Positions 31,409 through 40,124 of a stretch of DNA of 64,000 bases are shown in pieces. The DNA is taken from assembly GCA_965221595.1 (NCBI GenBank), contig OZ244900.1, forward strand, positions 1,364,001 to 1,428,000, in the 5' to 3' direction. The translations under genes and the position numbers were made by a program. Every line of letters starts with the position of its first letter. Positions within the stretch are counted from its first letter, which is position 1. Below the pieces are notes generated by a model, which saw only the letters and a program-made list of their open reading frames with translations, did not search any database and had not been told where the DNA came from. The DNA is from JAAXGX01 sp965221595 (GTDB lineage Bacteria > Acidobacteriota > Vicinamibacteria > Vicinamibacterales > UBA8438).

Positions 31409-32662
31409 GTGCCACTCGACATTCCAGGTGTTCTCGGCAGCCTCTGCTACCGCTATCCCTCGCTGCTCGTCGACACGGTCATTGAGCACGAGCTCGGGCA
31501 TCGGCTCGTCGCCGTGAAGAATGTCACGGTCAACGAGGAGTACTTTCAGGGCCACTTTCCCGGCATGCCGCTGATGCCGGGCGTGATGATGATCGAGGCG
31601 TTGCTGCAGGTGGCGGCGCTGTTGCTGCTGCATCGCGAGGGCGACTCGGACGGCGCGCGCGCCGTCCTGCGGGGCGTCAACAACGCCAAGTTTCGCCGGC
31701 AGGTGGTGCCCGGCGACCGGCTCCGGCTCGAGGTGGTGGTGCAGCGCCGTCGCACGCGCCTTGCGCTCGTGCGGGGCGTGGCGACGGTGGGCGCGCATAC
31801 CGTTGCCGAGGCCGGACTGCTGATCGGCGTCGAGCGGGCCATGGCGCGCGTCGACCCGACAGCGCGGGTGCACCCCGACGCCGTGCTCGGGGCCGACACC
31901 GTCGTCGGACCGCATGCCGTCATCGGGCCCGGCGTGCGCATCGGCGCGAGTTGCCACGTGGGTGCGTCGGCCGTGATCGACGGCGATACCGAGATCGGCG
32001 ATGCGTGCAGGATCTACCCGTTCGCCTCGATCGGCCTGATTCCACAGGATCTGAAGTTCAGCGGCGAGCACACGCGGCTCGTGATCGGCCACCGCAATGT
32101 CTTCCGCGAGTGCGTGACCGTGCACCGCGGAACCCGCGGCGGGGGCGGGCTGACGCTGATCGGGGAGGACAACGTCTTCATGGCGTACGCGCATGTTGCC
32201 CACGATTGCATCGTCGGCAACCGCACGCTCTTCGGCAACGGCGCCACGGCCGGCGGCCACGTCGTCGTCGAGGACGAGGCCACGATCAGCGCCTACTCCG
32301 GCGTCCACCAGTTCTGCCGCGTCGGCCGCCACGCGTTCATCGGGGGCTACTCCGTCGTGACGAAGGACGCGTTGCCGTACGGCAAGACCGTCGGCAACCG
32401 CGCACGCATCTACGGGCTCAACACGATCGGCCTCGCGCGGCACGGGTTCTCGCCCGCCACCATCACCAAGCTCAAGCGCGCCTACCGCTACCTGCTGCAG
32501 TCCAAGCTGAACACGACGCGCGCCATGCGCCGCATCATCGAGGACGAGACCGTGGCCTGTCCCGAGGTGCGGTATCTCCTGGAGTTCATTCGGACGTCCA
32601 AGCGCGGAGTCAATCTGCGGCGTCCGCCCAGGCGGATGGAACCCGTCGGAGTCGACGAGTAG
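31409..32662 (+). CDS. Fused FabZ dehydratase - LpxA acyltransferase
   Basis: 417 residues from GTG 31409; the frame is open further upstream but without conserved sequence. Residues about 8-145 are a hotdog-fold FabZ with the catalytic pair H49 (GHFPGMPL) and E63 (MMIEAL). Residues about 150-410 are LpxA: left-handed beta-helix hexapeptides, catalytic H265 in AHVAHDC, plus H262, H284 and H300 equivalents and the C-terminal helices. Both active sites look intact, so one chain could dehydrate 3-hydroxyacyl-ACP and also use such acyl-ACP to acylate the UDP-sugar in lipid A synthesis. No stop or frameshift separates the halves. LpxD is absent here. Confidence 0.9.
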   Translation: MPLDIPGVLGSLCYRYPSLLVDTVIEHELGHRLVAVKNVTVNEEYFQGHFPGMPLMPGVMMIEALLQVAALLLLHREGDSDGARAVLRGVNNAKFRRQVVPGDRLRLEVVVQRRRTRLALVRGVATVGAHTVAEAGLLIGVERAMARVDPTARVHPDAVLGADTVVGPHAVIGPGVRIGASCHVGASAVIDGDTEIGDACRIYPFASIGLIPQDLKFSGEHTRLVIGHRNVFRECVTVHRGTRGGGGLTLIGEDNVFMAYAHVAHDCIVGNRTLFGNGATAGGHVVVEDEATISAYSGVHQFCRVGRHAFIGGYSVVTKDALPYGKTVGNRARIYGLNTIGLARHGFSPATITKLKRAYRYLLQSKLNTTRAMRRIIEDETVACPEVRYLLEFIRTSKRGVNLRRPPRRMEPVGVDE

Positions 32663-32698
32663 CCCCATCTTCGAAATCTCCCGATCAGCAAACCTGCG

Positions 32699-33529
32699 AT
32701 GCGTATCGGCCTGATTGCCGGCAACGGCCGGTTCCCGCTGCTGGCTCTCGATGCCGCGCGGAATCTGGGACACGATGTCACGGTCATTGCCATCCGCGAG
32801 GAGGCCGACCCGGCCATCGCGCAGGCCGCGGATGACGGTCCCGGGACGACGCTGCACTGGGTATCGCTGGGCCAACTGGGCCGGTGCATCGCCCTGCTGA
32901 AGGACGCCGGCGTCTCGCGCGCGTTGATGGCCGGACAGGTCAAGCACACGAAGCTGTTTGCCGGCGTGGTTCCCGATCTGACGTTGCTCTCCGTGCTGCG
33001 GCGCCTGCGGGCCCGGAACACGGACGCCCTGATCTCCGCCGTGGCCGACGTGCTCGCTGAACACGGTGTCGAGCTGGTCGACTCGACCAGTTTTCTGCGG
33101 CCGCTCCTGGCCCGGCCCGGCACCTTGACGCGCAGGGAGCCGACCGCCGAGGAACGGGCCGACCTGCAGTTCGGCTACCGGATGGCCGATGCCGTGGCCG
33201 GCCTGGACATCGGCCAGACGCTCGTCGTCAAGGACCGCGCCGTCGTGGCAGTCGAGGCGATGGAGGGCACCGACGAGGTGATCGGGCGGGCTGCACGCCT
33301 GGCGGGTCCAGGCATCCGTGTCGTGAAGGTGGCGAAGCCGAATCAGGACATGCGCTTCGACGTGCCCGTCGTCGGCCTGCGGACCATCGACGCGCTGCGT
33401 GCGGCGCGGGCGACCGTGCTGTCGATCGATGCCGACCGTACGCTCGTCCTCGACGGCGACGCGGTATACGGCAGCGCGGACGACAGCGGGTTGGCCGTGG
33501 TCGGCCGGCCGCTGGCCGGAGGTCGGTAA
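32699..33529 (+). CDS. lpxI: UDP-2,3-diacylglucosamine pyrophosphatase LpxI
   Basis: 276 residues of the LpxI (DUF1009) family, with the N-terminal RIGLIAGNGRFPLLALDAA and the C-terminal NQDMRFDVPVVG segment. LpxI hydrolyses UDP-diacylglucosamine to lipid X and UMP in lipid A synthesis, in place of LpxH. Located after fabZ-lpxA and immediately before a Gfo/Idh gene (1-bp overlap). Confidence 0.93.
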   Translation: MRIGLIAGNGRFPLLALDAARNLGHDVTVIAIREEADPAIAQAADDGPGTTLHWVSLGQLGRCIALLKDAGVSRALMAGQVKHTKLFAGVVPDLTLLSVLRRLRARNTDALISAVADVLAEHGVELVDSTSFLRPLLARPGTLTRREPTAEERADLQFGYRMADAVAGLDIGQTLVVKDRAVVAVEAMEGTDEVIGRAARLAGPGIRVVKVAKPNQDMRFDVPVVGLRTIDALRAARATVLSIDADRTLVLDGDAVYGSADDSGLAVVGRPLAGGR

Positions 33530-34482
33530 TGCCGGCCCGCAGGTTGAAGATGGGCGTCGTCGGCGTCGGTCATCTCGGACGACACCATGCCCGGATTCTC
33601 GCGAACATGGCGGACGTGGAGCTGACGGCGGTCGTGGATTCCGATGCGGCGCGGGCGCGGGAGGTCGCGGACGCGACGCGCGCCCGGGCGGAGACGGATC
33701 CGGCGGCGCTCCTCGCCGGCGTCGATGCAGTGACCGTGGCGGCTCCGACCGCGGCGCATCGGCGCCTCGCTCTGCCCTTCCTGGCGCGCGGGATTCCCGT
33801 GCTGGTCGAAAAACCGATCGCCGCCACGGTGGCCGAAGCCGACGAGCTGATCGCCGCCGCGTCCGCCACCGGGACGACGCTGGCCGTCGGACATAGCGAA
33901 CGCTACAACCCCGCCGTCACCAGCGCGCGACCCCTCGTCGCCGCGCCGCGTTTCGTGGAAGTGCATCGCCTGGCACGGTTCCCGGGCCGGAGCCTCGATG
34001 TCGACGTCGTCTTCGACGTGATGATCCACGATCTCGACGTGCTGCTGGACATCGTCGGGGCCGCCCCGGTCTCCATCGAGACCGTGGGCGTCCCGGTGCT
34101 CAGCGACCGGGTCGACATCGCGAACGCCCGCATCCGCTTCGACAACGGGTGCATCGCCAACCTGACCGCGAGCCGCGTCAGCCGCGAACGCGTGCGCAAG
34201 CTCCGGTTCTTTCAGCGCGACGCGCTGATCTCGGTCGATTGCGCGGCGCACCAGGTCGAGGTGTGGCGTGTCAGGCGGGAGCGGGGGGGCGAGCCGACCA
34301 TCGAGGGCGGCGAGATCGAGGTGCCTCCGGGCGAACCGCTGGAACGTGAGCTGGCGGACTTCGTCGGGGCCGTTCGCACGGGTCGCCGCCCGCGCGTGGA
34401 CGGGCCGGCCGGCCGGCGCGCACTGGCGCTGGCCCAGCAGGTTGCGGACGCGTTGGAAGGAGAGCAGGGCGGCCGGAGATGA
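33529..34482 (+). CDS. Gfo/Idh/MocA-family NAD(P)-dependent oxidoreductase
   Basis: 317 residues. A Rossmann domain with GVGHLGRHHARIL and the EKPIA motif (catalytic-lysine region), then the C-terminal Gfo/Idh fold. The likely substrate is a nucleotide sugar, given its place directly after lpxI and fabZ-lpxA; GnnA, which makes 3-keto-UDP-GlcNAc for amide-linked lipid A, belongs to this family, but no aminotransferase (GnnB) partner is visible. It overlaps the next gene by 4 bp. Function is inferred from context only. Confidence 0.82.
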   Translation: MPARRLKMGVVGVGHLGRHHARILANMADVELTAVVDSDAARAREVADATRARAETDPAALLAGVDAVTVAAPTAAHRRLALPFLARGIPVLVEKPIAATVAEADELIAAASATGTTLAVGHSERYNPAVTSARPLVAAPRFVEVHRLARFPGRSLDVDVVFDVMIHDLDVLLDIVGAAPVSIETVGVPVLSDRVDIANARIRFDNGCIANLTASRVSRERVRKLRFFQRDALISVDCAAHQVEVWRVRRERGGEPTIEGGEIEVPPGEPLERELADFVGAVRTGRRPRVDGPAGRRALALAQQVADALEGEQGGRR

Positions 34483-35372
34483 CGACGCTGCAGGAGATTG
34501 GTGCAAGGCTCGCCGCGGGGCAACCGTTGCGGCCGACCGACGTCGAGGTCCTGATCGACAGCAGCGATCTGCTCGGCCTCGGCGCGGCCGCCGACGAGTT
34601 GCGGCGGCGGCGCCACGGTGACCGGGCGACGTTCGCTCGCGTGCAGGAGATCCCGCTCGCGACCATCGGCGAGGCCCCGGTCGAGGTTGTGCCGGGCGCA
34701 GGCGAGGTGCGCCTGGGCGGGCGCCCGGAGGGGGCACGGCAGGCAATCGAAGTCGTCCGCCGGGTCGCAGCCGCGGCCGCGGCGGTCCCGGTCACGGGCT
34801 TCGCGGTGGACGTCCTGGCCGAGCTCGCCGGGGGCGATGCGCAGGCGTTGTACGCACTGGTGTCCGAGTTGAAGGCCGCCGGGCTGTCGCTGGTAGCCGA
34901 GGCACGCGTCGAACGACTGCCGGGTCCGGAGGCGTTGGAGGCCACGGGCCGCGGCGGTCTGCGCGTCGGCCGGCTGACCATCGGCGAGCCGGACGGCGAC
35001 GCCGGGCTGGCGCTCGTTCGCCGGGTCGCGGGTTGGGGCGGGGCGGTGGCCCACGTGCACGCCTTCGCCCCGTTGCCGCGGGTGCTGCGGACCCAACCGA
35101 CGACCGGCTACCGCGACCTCCGGCAGGTTGCGCTGGCGCGCCTGCTGGTTGACAATATCGACTCGATTCAGGTCGATTGGAGTTTGTACGGGCCCAAACT
35201 GGCCCAGGTCGCGCTGCTGTTCGGCGCGGACGACGTCGACTCGGTGTCGCCGGCCGACGAGCCGAGCCGTGGACCGCGGCGGACGCCGCTCGAGGAGATC
35301 ACGAGAAACATTCGCGCCTCGGCGCTGGTGCCGGTCGAGCGCAACGGTTGCTTCGAGGGCTTGGAACGATGA
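34479..35372 (+). CDS. MqnE-like protein lacking the radical SAM Fe-S cluster motif
   Basis: 297 residues. The N-terminus (about 15-50: DSSDLLGLGAAADELRRRRH, then GDRATF) and C-terminus (about 218-293: ARLLVDNIDSIQVDW, GPKLAQVALLFGADDVDS, VPVERN) closely follow the aminofutalosine synthase family MqnE. The CxxxCxxC motif that should stand near residue 60 is absent, and only one cysteine (C291) exists in the whole protein. It cannot bind a canonical 4Fe-4S cluster. It overlaps the Gfo/Idh gene (ATGA) and mqnA, so it is part of the menaquinone operon. A catalytically dead paralogue, scaffold or a new activity are all possible. Confidence 0.82.
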   Translation: MTTLQEIGARLAAGQPLRPTDVEVLIDSSDLLGLGAAADELRRRRHGDRATFARVQEIPLATIGEAPVEVVPGAGEVRLGGRPEGARQAIEVVRRVAAAAAAVPVTGFAVDVLAELAGGDAQALYALVSELKAAGLSLVAEARVERLPGPEALEATGRGGLRVGRLTIGEPDGDAGLALVRRVAGWGGAVAHVHAFAPLPRVLRTQPTTGYRDLRQVALARLLVDNIDSIQVDWSLYGPKLAQVALLFGADDVDSVSPADEPSRGPRRTPLEEITRNIRASALVPVERNGCFEGLER

Positions 35373-36184
35373 GCGCAATCCGTGTCAGCGCCGTTGAGTA
35401 TCTCAACGCTCGGCCGTTGGTCCACGGCCTGGATGCTCAGTCGGACCTGTTCACTCTGCAGTTCGACCTGCCCGCGAAGTGCGCCACGCTGCTGCACGAG
35501 GGCGCGGCGGACCTGGGGCTGATCCCCTCCATCGAGTACCTGCAGCGGCCCGACTACCGGGTCGTCCCCGGCATCGCGGTAGCGTCGAGCGGCCCGGTGG
35601 CATCGGTGGCGCTGCTCAGCCAGCGGCCCGCCACGGCCATTCGGTCCATCGCGGTGGACTCGAGCTCGCGCACGTCCGTGGCGCTGCTGCGGATTCTCTG
35701 CGCGCAGTGGTTCGAGATCGAGCCGACGTTCGTGAAGATGCGTCCCGACCTCGGGCCGATGTTGAAGCGCTGCGATGCGGCGCTCCTGATTGGCGACCGC
35801 GTGCTGTTCATGGACCACGAGACTGCCGGCCTCGACAAGATCGATCTGGGTGAGGAGTGGTCGGCCATGACGAAACTGCCGTTCGTGTGGGCCTTCTGGG
35901 TCGGCCGCCGCGGAGTCGTCACCGAGCCGCACCTGGAGGCCCTGCAGGCGGCACGCCGGCACGGACTCGCGGCGCGGGACGACATCGCCCGGCAGTTCGC
36001 GCCCCCCGGCGAGGACGACGAGACCGTGGAGATCGCCCGCGACTACCTGCATGAGAATGTGCAGTACACCCTGGACGAAGAGGGGCTGGCCGGCCTCAAG
36101 AAGTTCTACGATACGGCGGCCGAGCTCGGCGTGATGCCGGCCACCGGCAAGGTGAATTTCTACCCGGAGACCGGGCTTCGATGA
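35369..36184 (+). CDS. mqnA: Chorismate dehydratase (futalosine pathway)
   Basis: 271 residues with the MqnA hallmark RVSAVEYLNARPL near the start and a periplasmic-binding-protein-like fold (GAADLGLIPSIEYL; DSSSRTSVALLRIL). MqnA dehydrates chorismate to 3-[(1-carboxyvinyl)oxy]benzoate, the first step of the futalosine route to menaquinone. It overlaps its neighbours by 4 bp on both sides, which suggests tightly coupled translation with the MqnE-like protein and mqnC. Confidence 0.93.
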   Translation: MSAIRVSAVEYLNARPLVHGLDAQSDLFTLQFDLPAKCATLLHEGAADLGLIPSIEYLQRPDYRVVPGIAVASSGPVASVALLSQRPATAIRSIAVDSSSRTSVALLRILCAQWFEIEPTFVKMRPDLGPMLKRCDAALLIGDRVLFMDHETAGLDKIDLGEEWSAMTKLPFVWAFWVGRRGVVTEPHLEALQAARRHGLAARDDIARQFAPPGEDDETVEIARDYLHENVQYTLDEEGLAGLKKFYDTAAELGVMPATGKVNFYPETGLR

Positions 36185-37395
36185 CACGGGCGGACGTGGC
36201 GGAGGTCGCCGGGAAGGTGGTCCGCGGCGAGCGGCTGGCGCGGGACGAAGCCATCGCCCTGTATCGCCATGCCTCCACGCATCGGCTGGGGCGTCTGGCC
36301 GACACCATCCGCGCGCGCAAGCATCCTGACGGCGTCGTGACCTACATCGTCGACCGCAACGTGAACTATACGAACGTGTGCGTCGCGCGCTGCAACTTCT
36401 GCGCGTTCTACCGCGAGGTGGGCGCCCCGGATGGCTACGTCCTCGGCTTCGATGAGATCTTCGCCAAGATCGATGAGACGATTGCGCTCGGCGGCGTGCA
36501 ACTGCTCCTGCAGGGCGGCCACAACCCCGATCTGCCGCTCACGTGGTACGAAGATCTGTTCCGCGCTGTGAAGGCACGCTATCCCGACTTCAAACTGCAC
36601 GCGCTGTCGCCGCCGGAGGTGGTGCATCTGTCGCGCCTCGCCCAGCTGCCGGTGCGGGCGGTGCTCGAGCGGCTGGTCGCGGCCGGGCTGGACAGCATAC
36701 CGGGCGGCGGGGCCGAGATCCTGGTGGACCGCGTGCGGCGGTTGTTGAACTGCTACTCGAAGGCGACGACGGCGGAGTGGCTGGACGTCATGCGCGCGGC
36801 CCACGAGCTGGGTCTGCGCACCACCGCGACGATGATGTACGGCAGCGTGGAGCGCCTGGAGGAGCGCGTGGACCACTTGTTGCGCCTGCGCGAGCTCCAG
36901 GACGAGACGGGCGGCTTCACCGCGTTCATCACCTGGAGCTACCAGCCGCCGAACACCGCGCTCGGCGGCGAGGAGGCAACCGGGGTCGACTATCTTCGCA
37001 CGCTGGCGCTCGCGCGTCTCGTGCTGGACAACTTCGACAACCTGCAGGCCTCGTGGGTGACCCAGGGCGGCAAGGTCGGGCAGTTGAGCCTTGCGTTCGG
37101 AGCGAACGACATGGGCAGCGTGATGATCGAGGAAAACGTCGTCCGCGCGGCCGGGGCTGCCTACTGCATGGACGAGGTCGAGATTGCCCGCAACGTGGAG
37201 GACGCCGGGTTCGTGCCCAAGCGCCGCAACATGCACTACGAGATCCTCGGCGACCCGTTCTTCCGCGAGCAGGAGGTGCCCCGCTTCCTGGAGCTCGACG
37301 TGGCGCGCCAGGCCGGTGACGCGCGCGTGCCGCCGGAACTCGGGCGCTACCCCGCCCGCAGCCGGGCGGGCAGGCTCCAGCGGGCAGCCGAGTGA
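36181..37395 (+). CDS. mqnC: Cyclic dehypoxanthinyl futalosine synthase, radical SAM
   Basis: 404 residues. Intact cluster motif C67-x3-C71-x2-C74 in the context NYTNVCVARCNFCAFY. Family features include the GGVQLLLQGGHNP segment and the FGANDMGSVMIEENVV C-terminal part, which favour MqnC over MqnE. MqnC cyclises dehypoxanthine futalosine. The gene sits directly after mqnA. If it instead were MqnE, the pathway order would change; the GGHNP context makes MqnC the better call. Confidence 0.88.
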   Translation: MTRADVAEVAGKVVRGERLARDEAIALYRHASTHRLGRLADTIRARKHPDGVVTYIVDRNVNYTNVCVARCNFCAFYREVGAPDGYVLGFDEIFAKIDETIALGGVQLLLQGGHNPDLPLTWYEDLFRAVKARYPDFKLHALSPPEVVHLSRLAQLPVRAVLERLVAAGLDSIPGGGAEILVDRVRRLLNCYSKATTAEWLDVMRAAHELGLRTTATMMYGSVERLEERVDHLLRLRELQDETGGFTAFITWSYQPPNTALGGEEATGVDYLRTLALARLVLDNFDNLQASWVTQGGKVGQLSLAFGANDMGSVMIEENVVRAAGAAYCMDEVEIARNVEDAGFVPKRRNMHYEILGDPFFREQEVPRFLELDVARQAGDARVPPELGRYPARSRAGRLQRAAE

Positions 37396-37431
37396 GCCGG
37401 CGCCCGCGCCGGGTGATCTGCCGCCGTCGAT

Positions 37432-38646
37432 ATGCCCCGCTATCGCGCCGCCTGGATTCTGCCGATCGCGGCGCCTCCCGTGAGGAACGGGTGGGTCGAC
37501 GTCGACCAGGGTCTGATCACCCGGATCGGCACGGCTGACGGTGCAGGCCGGCGGGTCCGCCACGGCGAGGTGGACCTGGGGTCGCGCATCGTCCTGCCCA
37601 GCCTGGTGAATGCCCATACCCATCTCGAGCTCTCGGTCTTCCGCGGCGGTCTGCGGGCGGCGTCGAGCATGCCCGAGTGGGCCCGCGAGCTGATGGCCCG
37701 GAGGGCCGGCGTCATGCCGGACGAGGCAGCCATCCGCCAGGCCGTCGCCGAGGCGCGGCGGACCGGCACGGGGCTGATCGGCGACATCGGCAACACGCCT
37801 GCCTCCGTCGCTCCGCTGCGCGCCGCCGGTTTGGCAAGCGTTGTCTTCCGGGAGCTGCTGGGGTTCGACGAACACGATCCGACCGGGCTCGTTGCGCGGG
37901 CGTGCGCGGAGATGGCCGGGGCGGCCGCGGAGAATCCGAGGCTGCGGCTGGCCGCCCACGCACCCTACTCGGTGTCGCCGGCGCTGTTCGCGGCGTTGCG
38001 GGCGGCGGCCGACCGTGAGCGCCTGTGGCCGCTGTCGGTGCACGTGGCCGAGTCGCGCGAGGAGCTCGAGCTGCTCCGTTCCGGCCGCGGTGCCTGGCGC
38101 GAGATTCTGGAGGAGCGGGGCCGGTGGGACCCGGGCTGGGTGGCGGGGACGGCCAGTCCGGTCGAGTATCTGGACGGCCTGGGTTGGCTCGGCGCACGCA
38201 CCCTGATGGTGCACGGCGTGCATCTGACCGACGCCGAGCTCGTCCGCATGGCGCGCGCGGGCACGACACTCGTGACCTGTCCCCGGAGCAACCATCACAG
38301 CGGCGCGGGCAGGCCGCCCATCGCGCGGTTCTACGCGGCCGGCGTGCGCGTGGCGGTGGGCACGGACAGCCTGGCGAGCGTCGCCGACCTCAACGTGTTC
38401 AGCGAGCTGCAGGCGATGCGGCGGCTCGCGCCGTCGGTCCCGGCCGGCACCCTGCTCCGCAGCGCCACGCAGGTGGGGGCCGCGGCACTGGGGTACGGGG
38501 ACGCGCTGGGCGCCATCGTGCCTGGTCGCCGCGCGTCGTTGATTGCCGTGGCGGGCGCCGCGCCGGGCGACGATGTGGAAGAATACCTCGTAAGCGGTAT
38601 CCGGGCGGACCAGGTTACCTGGCTGGCGGACGCCGGGGAGTCGTAG
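37432..38646 (+). CDS. Amidohydrolase, candidate aminofutalosine deaminase
   Basis: 404 residues of the metal-dependent amidohydrolase superfamily (ADA/TRZ-ATZ type). Metal ligands are H62 and H64 (NAHTHLE), a later HAPYS and HVAES, and the Asp in GTDSLAS. Such enzymes deaminate purine compounds, and in the futalosine pathway MqnX-type members convert aminodeoxyfutalosine to futalosine. The position inside the menaquinone cluster makes that role likely but unproven. Spacing to mqnC is 36 bp. Confidence 0.8.
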   Translation: MPRYRAAWILPIAAPPVRNGWVDVDQGLITRIGTADGAGRRVRHGEVDLGSRIVLPSLVNAHTHLELSVFRGGLRAASSMPEWARELMARRAGVMPDEAAIRQAVAEARRTGTGLIGDIGNTPASVAPLRAAGLASVVFRELLGFDEHDPTGLVARACAEMAGAAAENPRLRLAAHAPYSVSPALFAALRAAADRERLWPLSVHVAESREELELLRSGRGAWREILEERGRWDPGWVAGTASPVEYLDGLGWLGARTLMVHGVHLTDAELVRMARAGTTLVTCPRSNHHSGAGRPPIARFYAAGVRVAVGTDSLASVADLNVFSELQAMRRLAPSVPAGTLLRSATQVGAAALGYGDALGAIVPGRRASLIAVAGAAPGDDVEEYLVSGIRADQVTWLADAGES

Positions 38647-38664
38647 AGCGAAGCAGGGTCGGGA

Positions 38665-39516
38665 ATGCTCGCGCGGTTGCGTACCTACGCGTCGTTGATT
38701 CGGTTCAGCCACACGGTGTTTGCACTACCGTTCGCGCTGACGGGCATGCTGCTGGCGGCGCGCACGTCGCCGCTGACAGGCGACCGCGTGCTGTGGATCG
38801 TCCTGGCGATGGTGACCGCGCGCACGGCGGCGATGGGCTTCAACCGGCTCGTCGACGCGCGCTACGACGCCTCCAACCCGCGCACCGCGGGCCGCGAGCT
38901 GCCCCGCGGCCACGTATCCCGGCGCGAGGTCGCGGCCCTGGTAGTGGTCTCGTCGCTGGCGTTCGTCGGCGTCACGTCCCAGCTCGGCGCGCTCTGCTTC
39001 GCGCTGTCTCCGCTCGCGTTGGCCATCGTGTTCTGGTACTCGCTGGCCAAGCGGTTCACCAGCTATACGCAGTTGTATCTCGGGCTCGCGCTGGCCGTTG
39101 CGCCGGTCGGGGGCTGGCTGGCGGCCGGCGGCCGCGAGGGCTGGGCCCCCTGGCTGCTCGCACTCGGCACCGCGCTGTGGGTCGCGGGATTCGACATCCT
39201 GTACGCCTGCGAGGACGTCGAGCACGACCGGCGCCAGGGTCTGCGCTCGATCCCCACGCGTTTCGGAATCGAGCGGTCGCTCCGCATCTCCAGGGGATTC
39301 CATCTGGTCGCCGTGACCAGCCTGGCCGCGGTGGCGCTGGTCGTGCCGCTGGGTCCGCTGTATGTTGCCGGTGTGGCCGGCGTCGCGGTGCTGCTGGCCT
39401 ATGAGCAGTCGCTCGTGCGCGCCGACGACCTGTCGCGCGTCAAGCAGGCCTTCGACCTGAACGGCTACGTGGGCCTGCTGTATCTGGCCGCCACCGCCGC
39501 GGCACTGTATGTCTGA
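38665..39516 (+). CDS. UbiA-family prenyltransferase (menaquinone, MqnP-like)
   Basis: 283 residues with eight or nine predicted TM helices. The first Asp-rich motif is in NRLVDARYDASNPRT and the second in DILYACEDVEHD, the prenyl-diphosphate/Mg binding pair. In the futalosine pathway this enzyme (MqnP) prenylates the naphthoate. Overlaps the UbiX gene by 8 bp. Confidence 0.88.
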   Translation: MLARLRTYASLIRFSHTVFALPFALTGMLLAARTSPLTGDRVLWIVLAMVTARTAAMGFNRLVDARYDASNPRTAGRELPRGHVSRREVAALVVVSSLAFVGVTSQLGALCFALSPLALAIVFWYSLAKRFTSYTQLYLGLALAVAPVGGWLAAGGREGWAPWLLALGTALWVAGFDILYACEDVEHDRRQGLRSIPTRFGIERSLRISRGFHLVAVTSLAAVALVVPLGPLYVAGVAGVAVLLAYEQSLVRADDLSRVKQAFDLNGYVGLLYLAATAAALYV

Positions 39517-40120
39517 ACCGTCGCGCGTCGTATCCGTCGGCATCACCGGCGCATCCGGGGCCGTCTATGCCGTCCGAACAGTGGCCGCCCTGCTCGTCCG
39601 GGGTTGCCGCGTGGAGCTGGTCGCGTCGGAATTCGGCCGCCGCCTGCTGCGTGACGAGCTCGGACCCGACGCCGCGATCGAGCGGCTGGGCGACTACGTT
39701 GCGTCGCGCTACGGGGAGTCCGTCGGCCGCGGCACGCTCGCGGTTCACAGCAACCGGGACTCGGGCGCGGTCATCGCCAGCGGCAGCTACGCCTGCGATG
39801 GCATGGTCATCGTCCCGTGCTCGATGAAGACGCTCGCGGGGGTCGCGCACGGGGCGTCGCGGAACCTGATCGAGCGCGCCGCCGACGTCATGCTGAAGGA
39901 ACGCCGGCGTCTGGTCGTCGTACCGCGCGAGACGCCGATGAGCCTGCCGCAGTTGAAGAACCTCGTTCTGTGCGCGGAGGCCGGGGCCATCGTGCTGCCG
40001 GCGATGCCGGCGTTCTACCAGCGGCCCGCTTCGCTCGACGATCTCGCCGACTTCGTCGCCGGCAAGATCCTGTCGGCGCTGGACTTCGAGCACGAGCTGT
40101 ATCCCGCCTGGACCGGATAG
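39509..40120 (+). CDS. ubiX: UbiX-family flavin prenyltransferase
   Basis: 203 residues. FMN-binding flavoprotein with VGITGASGAVYAVR at the start, the SNRDSGAVIASGSYACDGMVIVPCSMKTLAG block and RRLVVVPRETPMSLPQLKN. UbiX makes prenylated FMN for a UbiD-type decarboxylase. In menaquinone clusters it supports the MqnL/UbiD-like decarboxylase; no ubiD is in the window. Confidence 0.93.
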   Translation: MSEPSRVVSVGITGASGAVYAVRTVAALLVRGCRVELVASEFGRRLLRDELGPDAAIERLGDYVASRYGESVGRGTLAVHSNRDSGAVIASGSYACDGMVIVPCSMKTLAGVAHGASRNLIERAADVMLKERRRLVVVPRETPMSLPQLKNLVLCAEAGAIVLPAMPAFYQRPASLDDLADFVAGKILSALDFEHELYPAWTG

Positions 40121-40124
40121 GCGC

